A stretch of DNA of 64,000 nt from Spiroplasma poulsonii (lineage in GTDB: Bacteria > Bacillota_I > Bacilli_A > Mycoplasmatales > Mycoplasmataceae): the NCBI RefSeq assembly GCF_009866525.1, contig NZ_CM020866.1:1683752-1747751 (forward strand), given 5' to 3'. Made by a program: the position numbers and the translations under genes. Within the stretch, counting starts at the first letter, position 1. Each line of letters begins with the position of its first letter. Below the pieces are notes generated by a model that was given only the letters and a program-made list of their open reading frames with translations, was not told the DNA's origin and did no database searches. Positions 53,467-63,206 of the stretch are shown here, piece after piece.

Positions 53467-53601
53467 TGTCTCAATTTACCCCATTCAAAAAAACTTAATT
53501 TGTTTTATTAAATTTTGTCTAGCCACTTTTATACCCCTTTTTTATTACAAAATAATTATATCATATATTCGCTATTTTTACCTGTTAAAATTTAAAATAA
53601 T

Positions 53602-53629
53602 ATTATACACAAAAAATAAAAAAATGCAA
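53602..53629 (-). promoter_or_regulatory. Candidate promoter of the E2-like gene
   Basis: On the minus strand TTGCAT (53,624-53,629), 16 bp, then TATAAT (53,602-53,607). It overlaps the terminator of the MATE gene. A second TATAAT at 53,565-53,570 is closer to the start but lacks a good -35. Confidence 0.4.
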
Positions 53630-53653
53630 AATTTTTAAATTTCTTTTGCATTT
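53622..53653 (-). terminator. Terminator of the MATE gene
   Basis: AAATGCAAAA and TTTTGCATTT pair as a 10-bp stem that overlaps the MATE stop, with a T run on the minus strand. Confidence 0.7.
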
Positions 53654-55311
53654 TCTTTTAATTCTTTTACTTTATTGTCAAATTCAGTAATATGTTTTGT
53701 TGCTGTTAAATTTTTAACTCATTTTTTACGACTTAAAATTACGATCGCTCAAATTGCTTTTAGACTATCTGCTGTTTGCATAATTAAAACAATATAAATA
53801 ATATCTAAATTTGATGTAAAAATTAAAATTGCTAATAATGGAACAGGAACTAATCATGTAAATAAAGCATCTAAAATAAACGCATTCATAACTGCCCCAC
53901 CGGTTCTAATAATCGCATAACTTGTCGCAGCAATCATTAAACAAGGATATCAAAGACCATAAGCAAAGAGCATCCAGCGAGCAATTCTAAATGTTTCTGG
54001 CGTATTATTTCTAAATAATAATTCTGGTAAAAATCAACCACCAGCGACTAAAACTAATCCGGTAATAATTCCAACAAAGAAAGCTAAAATCACTAAATGT
54101 TTACCATTGTATTCTGCTTCTTCTAAATTATTAGCGCCCAAGCGACTACCAACTAACACTGAGGTTCCTGCTGAGAACCTATGGTACAATGGGGTATACA
54201 AGGCGGCAATTATTGTTGAAAAAATAGCATTTGCTGTCAGAGCATCTAGACTATAATATGCTCGTAGCTTAACCTGTAAAACCATTCCAACTGATCAAAA
54301 GATTTCATTTAACACAATTGGCCATGCCTTTTGAAACGCACGACGGGTAACATAGCCATCAAAACGATACCAATTACGAGGAATAAATTCATACCGTTTA
54401 TATCAAAACAAAATAATAATAAAGATAAGTTGCATAACCCGCGAAGCAGAGGTCGCAATTGCTGCTCCCTGCACCCCAATTCCTTTAAAATCGCCAAGAA
54501 AATGTGGTTCAATTAAAAATGGATTCATAAAACAATTTGTGCTTAAAGCAATAACTGAAATTCAAACCGCCGAACCAGCACACCCTGTTTCACGAAGTAT
54601 TGTAATAAAGGCAATATTAATTGCTAATAATGGATATGATAAAGCAATAATTTTAAAATACTCTGCTCCTTCTTCCGTTGAAATTGATGCTGCTTGATAT
54701 TCAAAGTATTTAAATCATTGAATTGCTAAGTCTTTATCACCTGGTTGTAATTGTTGAAAAACATCTGGTCGTGGTGCATACTTAGGTGTTGTTGTAAAAC
54801 TAATTAATTGGTAACCACAAAGTTGCGATAAAATTAACACAATAAAGCAAATAATTAAACAAACATAAATTTTTAATAAGGTAACTTCTTGCAATTCTTT
54901 GTATTTTTGTGCACCAAAATATTGTGCATTAAAAACACCAAACCCATAACAGATTCCACTTAAAATCGCAAACATAATAAAATAAAGTTGATTTGAAGCG
55001 GCAACTCCATTCATTGCTAATTGACCTGCCGTATAATGAAAACCAACATAGTTTCCTAAACCCCACTGTTCTCAAACTTCTTTTACATTATAAACATTAT
55101 CTGCTCCAAAAATAGTTTTAATCTCATCAGCCAAATGTTGAAAACCATGCACATTGCTCTTAATTGCACTAGCAAAAAAATTATCAACTAAATCCGTTGA
55201 CTCCATAATAATTTCTTGCAATGTTGCTAATAAAATTAAAACTAAAGCTGTTGCATATCATTTTTTTGAAGAAAAAAATTTTGGTCGTTTCTTGCTTTGA
55301 ATTTGTGTCAT
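53635..55311 (-). CDS. MATE-family efflux transporter
   Basis: This 558-residue membrane protein has about 12 membrane helices arranged as two similar halves, typical for MATE transporters that exchange cations for drugs or metabolites. Examples are IMFAILSGICYGFGVFNAQY in the first half and YHRFSAGTSVLVGSRLGANN in the second, each containing the family's G-x-x-x-x-x-x-x-G-Q/R pattern. There is a large extra loop of about 60 residues between the first two helices (NVHGFQHLADEIKTIFGADN), which is unusual. Substrate is unknown. Intact, with ATG at 55,311. Confidence 0.9.
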
Positions 55312-55378
55312 TGTTTCCCTCTTCCCATTCAGCTTAAATTACACTGTAAATATTATAATATAAAAAAATAAAAAAACA

Positions 55379-57558
55379 TTATTTTTTTATTTTTTTTGAA
55401 CAATATTTTTGGTATAATTTATACCCCAATAAATTATGGTATGTTCATTCATCTTTTGAAAACCCTAATTTATTTTTCTTTGTTCGAACTAATTGTGCTG
55501 TATGATTATTAAAGTTAATTTGATACCACTGACCACAAGCATTCAACATTAAATGGCCAGTAACTGTTCCCAATGCTCCCAAGACAAATAAAGGCACGAT
55601 TTGGGATGGATAACCACCCAGTCAATCACGAACATTAGTCCCGCCAAAACTTCAACCACCTTTACCCATATATTGAAAATTCTCATTTAGAATTGCTGAA
55701 AATAATAACGCCAACAAAGCGTATATTAAAAACATTATTAAACTTCCCAAAATTTGTTTTTTATCATAACTTGGGGTTCCATAAAGGTGCATCCATCAAC
55801 AAACAGCAATGATTAAAGCGTGATTGCCATAATGAGCTCAATAATAATAATTCCCAAAAGTATAAGCATCTGGTGGAAAAACTAAGACCAAGATTGGCAA
55901 CCACACTCCCCATAGCGCATAATACGAATATAAGTTTCTAGTTACTTTGCTATGCTGTGGACACAATAATAAAATTCCATAAATTAAATTTAATCATTTA
56001 CATAACTCTAACGGTACAGCATCGGTTCAATTATCAGCGCGAATCGTTGAACCACTAGAAATTGTTTCATAAACACCTGGACTAATTAACCTAACTTTAA
56101 CTCAAGCCTTATAAATTGGCAGGTGCAAACGATCAACAGCCCCAGTATCAAAAAAATGAGCATATCATTGCCTCTCATATTGCACAATATTATTTTGTCC
56201 ATATTGCAAACCATTAATTAAAATGTTATTATCACCATTAAACATTAAAGTTGGAATAACTTGATAATAATAGACTTCTTGCGATACCCTTTTTTATTAA
56301 AATATTATTATAAAATATAATTTATGAGGACATAAAAATATGAACAATAATAAATTTAATACTCTTAATGATAGAGAATGGTTAAGATTAACAGGAATAA
56401 AAAAATCCACTTTTAATAAAATGTTAGATATTTTAAAAGTTGCTGAAATAGAAAAATTTAAAAAAGGTGGTAAAACTAATAAATTATCATTAGAAAATAG
56501 ATTATTGATGACTTTATTATATTGACGAGAATATCAGACTTATTTTCATCTTGGTAAAAGTTTTGATATTAGTGAGGCTAATTGTTATCGTAATATTAAG
56601 TGAATTGAAGATATTTTAATTAAAAACTCTGATTTTCAACAACTTGCTGGTAAAAAAGCACTAATAAATGATTATTTTAATGATAAAACTATTATTATTG
56701 ATGCTACCGAAACTCCAATCCAACGCCCAAAAAAAGACAAAAACAATCTTATTCTGGTAAAAAGAAAAAACACACGATCAAAACACAAGTAATTATCGAA
56801 CAAGAAACCAAAAAAATTATTGCAACAAGTTTTTCGCTCGGAAAAAAACATGATTATGCTTTATTTAAAGAATCAAAAATCCCAATTTTAAAAAATACCA
56901 AATTAATAGTTGATAGTGGTTATCAAGGAATACAAAAAAATCACAATAATGTTCTAATACCTACAAAGAAAACAAAGAAAAACCCTTTAAACAAAGAACA
57001 AAAGCAATATAATAGACTAGTTTCAAAAATGAGAATTATTATTGAAAATATTTTTGCTATTCTTAAAAAATTTAAAATTATTACAGAAAAATATCGTAAT
57101 CGAAGAAAAAGATTTGGTTTAAGATTTAATTTAATTGCCTCAATTTATAATTTACAATTATTATATTTAACATAAAATATTTATTTAAAATTAAATAATT
57201 TAAATAATAAATTAATTTTTCGTTGTGGAAAAATATTAAATTTTTAAATAAAAAACATAATTAATTAAAATTATATTTTTCTATTAGTATCTTTTTTACA
57301 AATATTTGCAATTTTTTAACAAGTAATGCAAGAAGTCTATTGCATTAATGTAAGTTAAAATCTTATTAATTAAAATCATTTTTAAATATTTTGTTCACAG
57401 TTGTCTAAAAAAATATAATGTTACAATAACTGAAACAATTCCTAAAAAGCCAAAAATAACAGCACTATCTGGTGTTTTAACTTTGACCTTATCAACGGCA
57501 TACACTACAATTAAGATGAGTTCAAACACAATCGAAATAGCACATATTATTGAATCAG
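55379..57558 (-). pseudogene. YwaF-like membrane protein split by an IS
   Basis: The coding parts are 55,379-56,270 (C-terminal) and 57,340-57,558 (N-terminal); the IS at 56,273-57,337 lies between them and another IS at 57,561 removes the start. The protein has at least six membrane helices, with YAHFFDTGAVDRLHLPIYKA, YYYWAHYGNHALIIAVCWWM and GTNVRDWLGGYPSQIVPLF; the TIGR02206/YwaF-type integral membrane family is the best guess. Joining the two parts at TA leaves them one base out of frame, so a further indel is present. Confidence 0.6.
56273..57337 (+). mobile_element. IS5-like insertion sequence, copy 7
   Basis: A full 1,065-bp plus-strand copy with TA on both sides. Frame A starts at 56,340 and the slippery A7 (CCCAAAAAAAG) is at about 56,727. 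The transposase has no lesions that I can see, so this copy may be active. It splits the YwaF-like gene. Confidence 0.93.
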
Positions 57559-57560
57559 TA

Positions 57561-58625
57561 GACTTATTGCATTACTTGTTAAAAAATTGCAAATATTTGT
57601 AAAAAAGATACTAATAGAAAAATATAATTTTAATTAATTATGTTTTTTATTTAAAAATTTAATATTTTTCCACAACGAAAAATTAATTTATTATTTAAAT
57701 TATTTAATTTTAAATAAATATTTTATGTTAAATATAATAATTGTAAATTATAAATTGAGGCAATTAAATTAAATCTTAAACCAAATCTTTTTCTTCGATT
57801 ACGATATTTTTCTGTAATAATTTTAAATTTTTTAAGAATAGCAAAAATATTTTCAATAATAATTCTCATTTTTGAAACTAGTCTATTATATTGCTTTTGT
57901 TCTTTGTTTAAAGGGTTTTTCTTTGTTTTCTTTGTAGGTATTAGAACATTATTGTGATTTTTTTGTATTCCTTGATAACCACTATCAACTATTAATTTGG
58001 TATTTTTTAAAATTGGGATTTTTGATTCTTTAAATAAAGCATAATCATGTTTTTTTCCGAGCGAAAAACTTGTTGCAATAATTTTTTTGGTTTCTTGTTC
58101 GATAATTACTTGTGTTTTGATCGTGTGTTTTTTCTTTTTACCAGAATAAGATTGTTTTTGTCTTTTTTTGGGCGTTGGATTGGAGTTTCGGTAGCATCAA
58201 TAATAATAGTTTTATCATTAAAATAATCATTTATTAGTGCTTTTTTACCAGCAAGTTGTTGAAAATCAGAGTTTTTAATTAAAATATCTTCAATTCACTT
58301 AATATTACGATAACAATTAGCCTCACTAATATCAAAACTTTTACCAAGATGAAAATAAGTCTGATATTCTCGTCAATATAATAAAGTCATCAATAATCTA
58401 TTTTCTAATGATAATTTATTAGTTTTACCACCTTTTTTAAATTTTTCTATTTCAGCAACTTTTAAAATATCTAACATTTTATTAAAAGTGAATTTTTTTA
58501 TTCCTGTTAATCTTAACCATTCTCTATCATTAAGAGTATTAAATTTATTATTGTTCATATTTTTATGTCCTCATAAATTATATTTTATAATAATATTTTA
58601 ATAAAAAAGGGTATCGCAAGAAGTC
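57561..58625 (-). mobile_element. IS5-like insertion sequence, copy 8
   Basis: A 1,065-bp minus-strand copy with TA flanks. The left end reads GACTTATTGC (one mismatch), and the transposase has one substitution, Phe for Ser at residue 23. It marks the boundary between the chromosomal YwaF-like gene and plasmid-like DNA. Confidence 0.92.
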
Positions 58626-58629
58626 TACT

Positions 58630-58911
58630 GTGGCTGCTCGTCGCTACGAAAAAGAACAAGCAACAAACCCTTTTTTAAGTGGGTTAACATACCAACAAGC
58701 ACGCGAACAAATTTGTGCTGAAAGCGACAAATTAAAAGCAGAATACCATTCTTTCGTAAAAAACAAGTATTCTGCTAAAACCACAGCAAGAGAAAATAAT
58801 TCTCTTGTAGATAAGTCTAACACACACTATGAAAAAAACAAGGGTGACCCGCCAGAATTATCCGAAGAAGAACTCGAACAATTACTTATCGACTTAGCCG
58901 AGTTAGGTTAA
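58630..58911 (+). pseudogene. C-terminal part of a plasmid protein, perhaps a relaxase
   Basis: The frame enters from the IS end and runs to 58,911. It has no proper start (GTG at 58,630 is only the first possible codon). The sequence is charged and helical, ending in an acidic tail PPELSEEELEQLLIDLAELG. Codon usage has more GC than the neighbours. On mobilisable plasmids the mobilisation gene often ends with such a charged helix, and the nearby TraE and ParA pieces support a plasmid origin, but I do not recognise a family. Confidence 0.4.
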
Positions 58912-59262
58912 CTCCATATCAACAAAGCATAAGAGCTTGTATAAAACCACCGAGTAGCAAGACAACAAATAAACAAACCCAAGATATGGTCTTCCTCATA
59001 TCCTTTTTACTGTTTAAAAAAACAGCATTTTTTTGCTCTTTTTTATTCCAATAAAAGTCCAAAATCAATACCATTACTATACCAAAACAAAAATTTATTA
59101 AATTTTATCTATTTTCTAAACAAATTTAGTAGTAATTTTTGAATAAAATCACTAAATATATTAATTTAATATATAATTAATATATATAATTTATATAAAA
59201 AACATTGTAATATTAAAGTTAAATATGATGCAGAACGACAAGAATTTTGGCACGCCAAGCAC
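58912..59262. other. Gene-free plasmid-like stretch
   Basis: This 351-bp gap holds no gene. A short direct AT run (AATATATTAATATATAT type, 59,155-59,195) could be an unwinding site, next to GC-rich hairpins. Nothing else is seen. Confidence 0.4.
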
Positions 59263-59307
59263 CCGAAACCCCGCACTCCCAACGTTGTTGATAGTGCGGG
59301 GTTTCGG
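59263..59307. repeat. GC-rich hairpin with 15-bp perfect arms
   Basis: CCGAAACCCCGCACT (59,263-59,277) and AGTGCGGGGTTTCGG (59,293-59,307) are perfect inverted repeats with a 15-base loop that itself contains the palindrome CAACGTTG. There is no T run, so it is not a plain terminator. It lies 22 bp from a 56-bp palindrome. Confidence 0.85.
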
Positions 59308-59329
59308 CTTAATGTTTGTGTTCCGCAGT

Positions 59330-59385
59330 GGTGGGTTTTTATTGGTTATGTTAATTGCAATTAACATAACCAATAAAAACCCACC
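59330..59385. repeat. Perfect 56-bp palindrome
   Basis: Arms of 28 bp, with no spacer and no mismatch, centre between 59,357 and 59,358 (TTAATTG/CAATTAA). Perfect spacer-free palindromes of this size are normally unstable in bacteria, so its presence suggests a function or a recent origin. A plasmid replication or transfer origin is one candidate. Confidence 0.95.
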
Positions 59386-59531
59386 TAGTTCCTTTTTTCT
59401 TTTTGCCCGTGCCCTTAAAAGAAAAAAGTGAACCCAAAAAAGAAAAAACCCTGCCCTGTCAAGATATGTTGATCAAATGACTTTGTAGTCAAACTGATAT
59501 TGAGAACTATCAAACGGAGCGGGAGTTAAAA

Positions 59532-59801
59532 ATGAAAAACGGCAATTTAAATACTTACCCCGACCTTATCATCACCAAAAATGATGATAGTGAAATTTAT
59601 GTTGAATTTGAACGCACCCGCAAGCCCCCAGAGCGTTTTAGAACTAAACTAATTAACTTATGCGAGTGACTTGTTGTGGGCGGTAAAATTCACTGAATTA
59701 CTCCTATTCAAACATTAGCTATTTGAATTGAAAACCAAATTAACAATATTGGTGCTTATCCATCACAGCATACCTACGAAATTTGAAACAACAAAGAATA
59801 A
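59532..59801 (+). CDS. Small plasmid protein, 89 residues
   Basis: ATG at 59,532 follows GGAG, and the frame contains five UGA tryptophans, which explains why it is easily missed. It reads IYVEFERTRKPPERFRTKLI, then a helix LCEWLVVGGKIHWITPIQTL and ends in EIWNNKE. E-F-E-R-T followed by basic residues resembles nuclease-type plasmid proteins in which an E-x-E or E-x-K triad binds metal, but I cannot name the family. It sits next to a palindromic site and may act on it. Slightly higher GC than the host genes. Confidence 0.6.
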
Positions 59802-59892
59802 TGAAAAAGAAATTATAAATGAATACCTATTAAAATAAGTTTGTTTGCTTTTTTTATAAAATATGTTAATATTAATTTGGAACAATAAAAAA

Positions 59893-60075
59893 TTGAGAGT
59901 TAACCACTCTCCTATTGTGTTAAATTATCCTATTTGGATAATTTTTTAATTATGTAAATAATTTGCAATAGTAGCGTGATTATTTTGAGAACATTACAAA
60001 TAATTTGTAATAATTCCATTAAACCACCGCCTAACTATTTTTTTGGAACCATTAGGGAGTGGTTAAAACTCTCAA
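59893..60075 (-). ncRNA. mRNA-like element with long-range 5'/3' pairing around a small toxin gene
   Basis: Two inverted repeats flank the small gene at 59,930-60,019: 59,893-59,914 (TTGAGAGTTAACCACTC...) and 60,053-60,075 (complement TTGAGAGTTTTAACCACTC). About 20 of 22 bases pair with small bulges. On the minus strand the right arm comes first and the left arm is followed by TTTTTTATTG, so the left arm also ends a terminator. An inner hairpin ATTACAAA/TTTGTAAT sits early in the coding part. The layout is that of type I toxin mRNAs. Confidence 0.55.
59930..60019 (-). CDS. Candidate type I toxin, 29-residue hydrophobic peptide
   Basis: ATG at 60,019 has a strong ribosome site (AGGCGGTGG) and codes for MELLQIICNVLKIITLLLQI followed by IYIIKKLSK: one membrane helix with a lysine-rich end. 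Length, hydrophobicity and charge match Fst/Ldr/TxpA-type toxins that damage the membrane when their antisense RNA is lost. The gene is enclosed by inverted repeats that would pair the mRNA ends and terminate transcription. It sits in plasmid-derived DNA with parA, where addiction modules are expected. The antisense RNA is not identified. Confidence 0.5.
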   Translation of the reverse strand: MELLQIICNVLKIITLLLQIIYIIKKLSK

Positions 60076-60127
60076 CTTAATTATAACATCGTTAAGTTAA
60101 AAACTTTTTTAAGATTTTTATAAAATA

Positions 60128-61192
60128 GACTTCTTGCATTACTTGTTAAAAAATTGCAAATATTTGTAAAAAAGATACTAATAGAAAAATATAATTTTAA
60201 TTAATTATGTTTTTTATTTAAAAATTTAATATTTTTCCACAACGAAAAATTAATTTATTATTTAAATTATTTAATTTTAAATAAATATTTTATGTTAAAT
60301 ATAATAATTGTAAATTATAAATTGAGGCAATTAAATTAAATCTTAAACCAAATCTTTTTCTTCGATTACGATATTTTTCTGTAATAATTTTAAATTTTTT
60401 AAGAATAGCAAAAATATTTTCAATAATAATTCTCATTTTTGAAACTAGTCTATTATATTGCTTTTGTTCTTTTTTTAAAGGGTTTTTCTTTGTTTTCTTT
60501 GTAGGTATTAGAACATTATTGTGATTTTTTTGTATTCCTTGATAACCACTATCAACTATTAATTTGGTATTTTTTAAAATTGGGATTTTTGATTCTTTAA
60601 ATAAAGCATAATCATGTTTTTTTCCGAGCGAAAAACTTGTTGCAATAATTTTTTTGGTTTCTTGTTCGATAATTACTTGTGTTTTGATCGTGTGTTTTTT
60701 CTTTTTACCAGAATAAGATTGTTTTTGTCTTTTTTTGGGCGTTGGATTGGAGTTTCGGTAGAATCAATAATAATAGTTTTATCATTAAAATAATCATTTA
60801 TTAGTGCTTTTTTACCAGCAAGTTGTTGAAAATCAGAGTTTTTAATTAAAATATCTTCAATTCACTTAATATTACGATAACAATTAGCCTCACTAATATC
60901 AAAACTTTTACCAAGATGAAAATAAGTCTGATATTCTCGTCAATATAATAAAGTCATCAATAATCTATTTTCTAATGATAATTTATTAGTTTTACCACCT
61001 TTTTTAAATTTTTCTATTTCAGCAACTTTTAAAATATCTAACATTTTATTAAAAGTGGATTTTTTTATTCCTGTTAATCTTAACCATTCTCTATCATTAA
61101 GAGTATTAAATTTATTATTGTTCATATTTTTATGTCCTCATAAATTATATTTTATAATAATATTTTAATAAAAAAGGGTATCGCAAGAAGTC
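60128..61192 (-). mobile_element. IS5-like insertion sequence, copy 9
   Basis: A 1,065-bp copy with TA on each side, inserted in parA. Two base changes alter the transposase, one in the first catalytic block (Ser for Ala after the catalytic Asp) and one Lys for Asn. The three catalytic residues remain. Confidence 0.92.
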
Positions 61193-61194
61193 TA

Positions 61195-61448
61195 ATGATG
61201 TCAATGTTTTTATATTTTGTTGATTGAATAATGTTATTAATTCCAACATTAAACCCACCAAACAATTTTAATAAAGTAATATCTTTTATAATTTTATTTG
61301 TATAAAATTGAACAGATAAGGTTGCTTGGGGGTCAAGATCAATCAACAAAACCTTTGCCCCATCAAGTGCTAATTTATAAGCAACATTTTTGCATAATGT
61401 TGTTTTGCCAACCCCACCTTTTTTATTACAAAAACTAATCATCTTCAT
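61195..61448 (-). pseudogene. parA: ParA/Soj-type partition ATPase, N-terminal fragment
   Basis: ATG at 61,448 gives [20 protein letters not shown] with the deviant Walker A motif of ParA proteins, then [19 protein letters not shown] with the Walker A' aspartates. The frame is cut after about 85 residues by the IS at 61,192, so the rest is lost. ParA moves plasmid copies to daughter cells. Spiroplasma plasmids of the pSci type carry such a soj gene. The start lies inside the preceding gene. Confidence 0.85.
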
Positions 61449-61677
61449 TGTTGTTGTTTTCCTTTCCATAGCGCTCTTCTAAAATAATTGTCATTAAAGT
61501 TGTATAACTCCACCTTTTTTCTTCTGCTTCTTTTCTAAATTTATTTACTAAATATTTAGAACAAAAAGTATTGGGTATCATATCTTTGCTTGTTCTTTTT
61601 TTAAATTCTTTTGTATTAGAAAAACTTGATAGTTCTTTTATTCCATTTTTTTCAAGAAATGTATTTAATTTTGCCAT
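61435..61677 (-). CDS. Small plasmid partition partner protein, 80 residues
   Basis: A basic, helical protein that precedes parA and overlaps it by 14 bp, so the two were translated together. It reads [20 protein letters not shown], then [20 protein letters not shown] and an acidic, Asn-rich end. The length and position suit a centromere-binding protein of ribbon-helix-helix type, or a replication copy-control protein. The first methionine at 61,677 has a weak ribosome site (AGAAAT). Confidence 0.6.
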   Translation of the reverse strand: MAKLNTFLEKNGIKELSSFSNTKEFKKRTSKDMIPNTFCSKYLVNKFRKEAEEKRWSYTTLMTIILEERYGKENNNNEDD

Positions 61678-62053
61678 AATATTTCTCTTTTTTTCATATA
61701 TATTTTATCATTATTTTAAAAATAAAATATTTTTTATTTGTTTTATTTTTAAAATGTAAATAAGTCAAAAAATGAAATATATAAATATTTTATAATGTTA
61801 TTATCATTTCCCTGCGAAAATAAAACTCAATGCGCCACAAACGACGATAACAAAACAAGCAATGAAAAACCCTTATTTTATAAGGGTTTTAAGTAGGGAA
61901 ATATGTTAAATTATTCGGTTTAAATTGCTCTAAATTTTTAATAAGAACACTGAATAAAGTTTTGTGTTACTATATATTTTAGTATCAAAAAAAAATCAAT
62001 TATTAACTTAACAAAATATCAAAATAATACAAATTTCAGAAAGGAAACATAAA
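61678..62053. promoter_or_regulatory. Intergenic region between the par pair and the surface gene
   Basis: A 376-bp gap without genes, with a hairpin AAAACCCTTA-TTTTA-TAAGGGTTTT at 61,866-61,890 and AT-rich stretches. Both divergent promoters should be in it. A GC-richer stretch at 61,810-61,855 (CCACAAACGACG) has no obvious role. Confidence 0.4.
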
Positions 62054-63076
62054 ATGAAAAAATTACTAAGTATCTTAACCATAACAACATTGACGGCGAA
62101 CGTTCCTGCTCCGTTGCTTGCCAACACACCTTTAACTCGTAATAAACGCGATGTTGGCGCAACTAAAACAGATGTTAATACACGTGTAATAAAAACTGAT
62201 GGAGCTAATAAACCAACAGCACATCAAATAAAAAATATATTAAAAGAATTAAATCTACAATTAGACATCACAAAAATTAACGTTACAAACATTACTAATA
62301 ACAGTGCAACAATTACTTCTACTGAATTTAGTGGTAGCAGAACATTAAATTTTAAAGTTGATAAATCTATTGATTTAAAAAAAATAATTATTAACATTGA
62401 TTTAGGTTCAATTATAACTGATGGAATTAACTTGCCGACTATTGAACAAATCAAAGACAAATTAAAAGAATTAAATCTACAATTAGACATCACAAAAATT
62501 AACGTTACAAAAATTGCTAATAACAATGCAGCAATTACTTCAAATGATGAAAATATTTATACCAAAAATGTAATTGTTAATTATACTATTTCAATAAAAT
62601 CATTTATTAGAAATACTGATTTAGGTTCAATTATAACTGATGGAATTAACTTGCCGACTATTGAACAAATCAAAGACAAATTAAAAAAATTAAATAATAA
62701 ATTAAAAGATGTTAAATTTCATTTTTTTATTAAAAATATAGATATTACTGATATAAAACCTACAAGTGCAAAATTAAATTATCTATATCCACATATTTAT
62801 TCAGATACAGTAGATATTAATTTTACATCTAATATTAATTTAGACAAAATTATTACAAATAATAATTTAGGTGAATTTATAACTAATAATTTGTTTAAAC
62901 CAGCAGAACAACAAATCAAAGACAAATTAAAAGAATTAAATCCACAATTAGACATCACAAAAACTAACGTTACACACATTACTAATAACAGTGCAACAAT
63001 TACTTCAAATGATGAAAATATTTATACCAAAAATGTAATTGTTAATTATACTGTTTCAATAAGTTCAATTAATTGA
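62054..63076 (+). CDS. Secreted repeat protein with four repeats (plasmid type)
   Basis: This 340-residue protein has a signal peptide (MKKLLSILTITTLTANVPAP) and a KR-rich start of the mature part. Four repeats of about 70-80 residues follow, with the core PTIEQIKDKLKELNLQLDIT, then INVT.I..NSATITS and a strand VIVNYTISI. Some repeats are identical in DNA over about 65 bp, for example from 62,399 and from 62,619. It is a paralogue of the phage-located protein at 32,893. Repeat copying by recombination can change size or surface type. The ribosome site is AAAGGAAA. Function unknown; adhesion is possible. Confidence 0.8.
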   Translation: MKKLLSILTITTLTANVPAPLLANTPLTRNKRDVGATKTDVNTRVIKTDGANKPTAHQIKNILKELNLQLDITKINVTNITNNSATITSTEFSGSRTLNFKVDKSIDLKKIIINIDLGSIITDGINLPTIEQIKDKLKELNLQLDITKINVTKIANNNAAITSNDENIYTKNVIVNYTISIKSFIRNTDLGSIITDGINLPTIEQIKDKLKKLNNKLKDVKFHFFIKNIDITDIKPTSAKLNYLYPHIYSDTVDINFTSNINLDKIITNNNLGEFITNNLFKPAEQQIKDKLKELNPQLDITKTNVTHITNNSATITSNDENIYTKNVIVNYTVSISSIN

Positions 63077-63206
63077 TAAATATTATTTAAAAAATATGGA
63101 AAAATATGAAAAAAATAAAAAGAAATGAAAAAAAATAATTTATGCAATTAATATAAAATTATTTTTATTAGACATATGCTTAATAATTTTTATCATTTTA
63201 ATATTA

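Noticed and set aside
59191..59431. Open frames of 60-68 codons on both strands over the palindromes
   Set aside because: A perfect palindrome gives similar frames on both strands by symmetry, and their starts lack ribosome sites.
62224..62526. 100-codon minus-strand frame
   Set aside because: It is the antisense of the repeats of the surface gene, and its repetition follows from the repeats.
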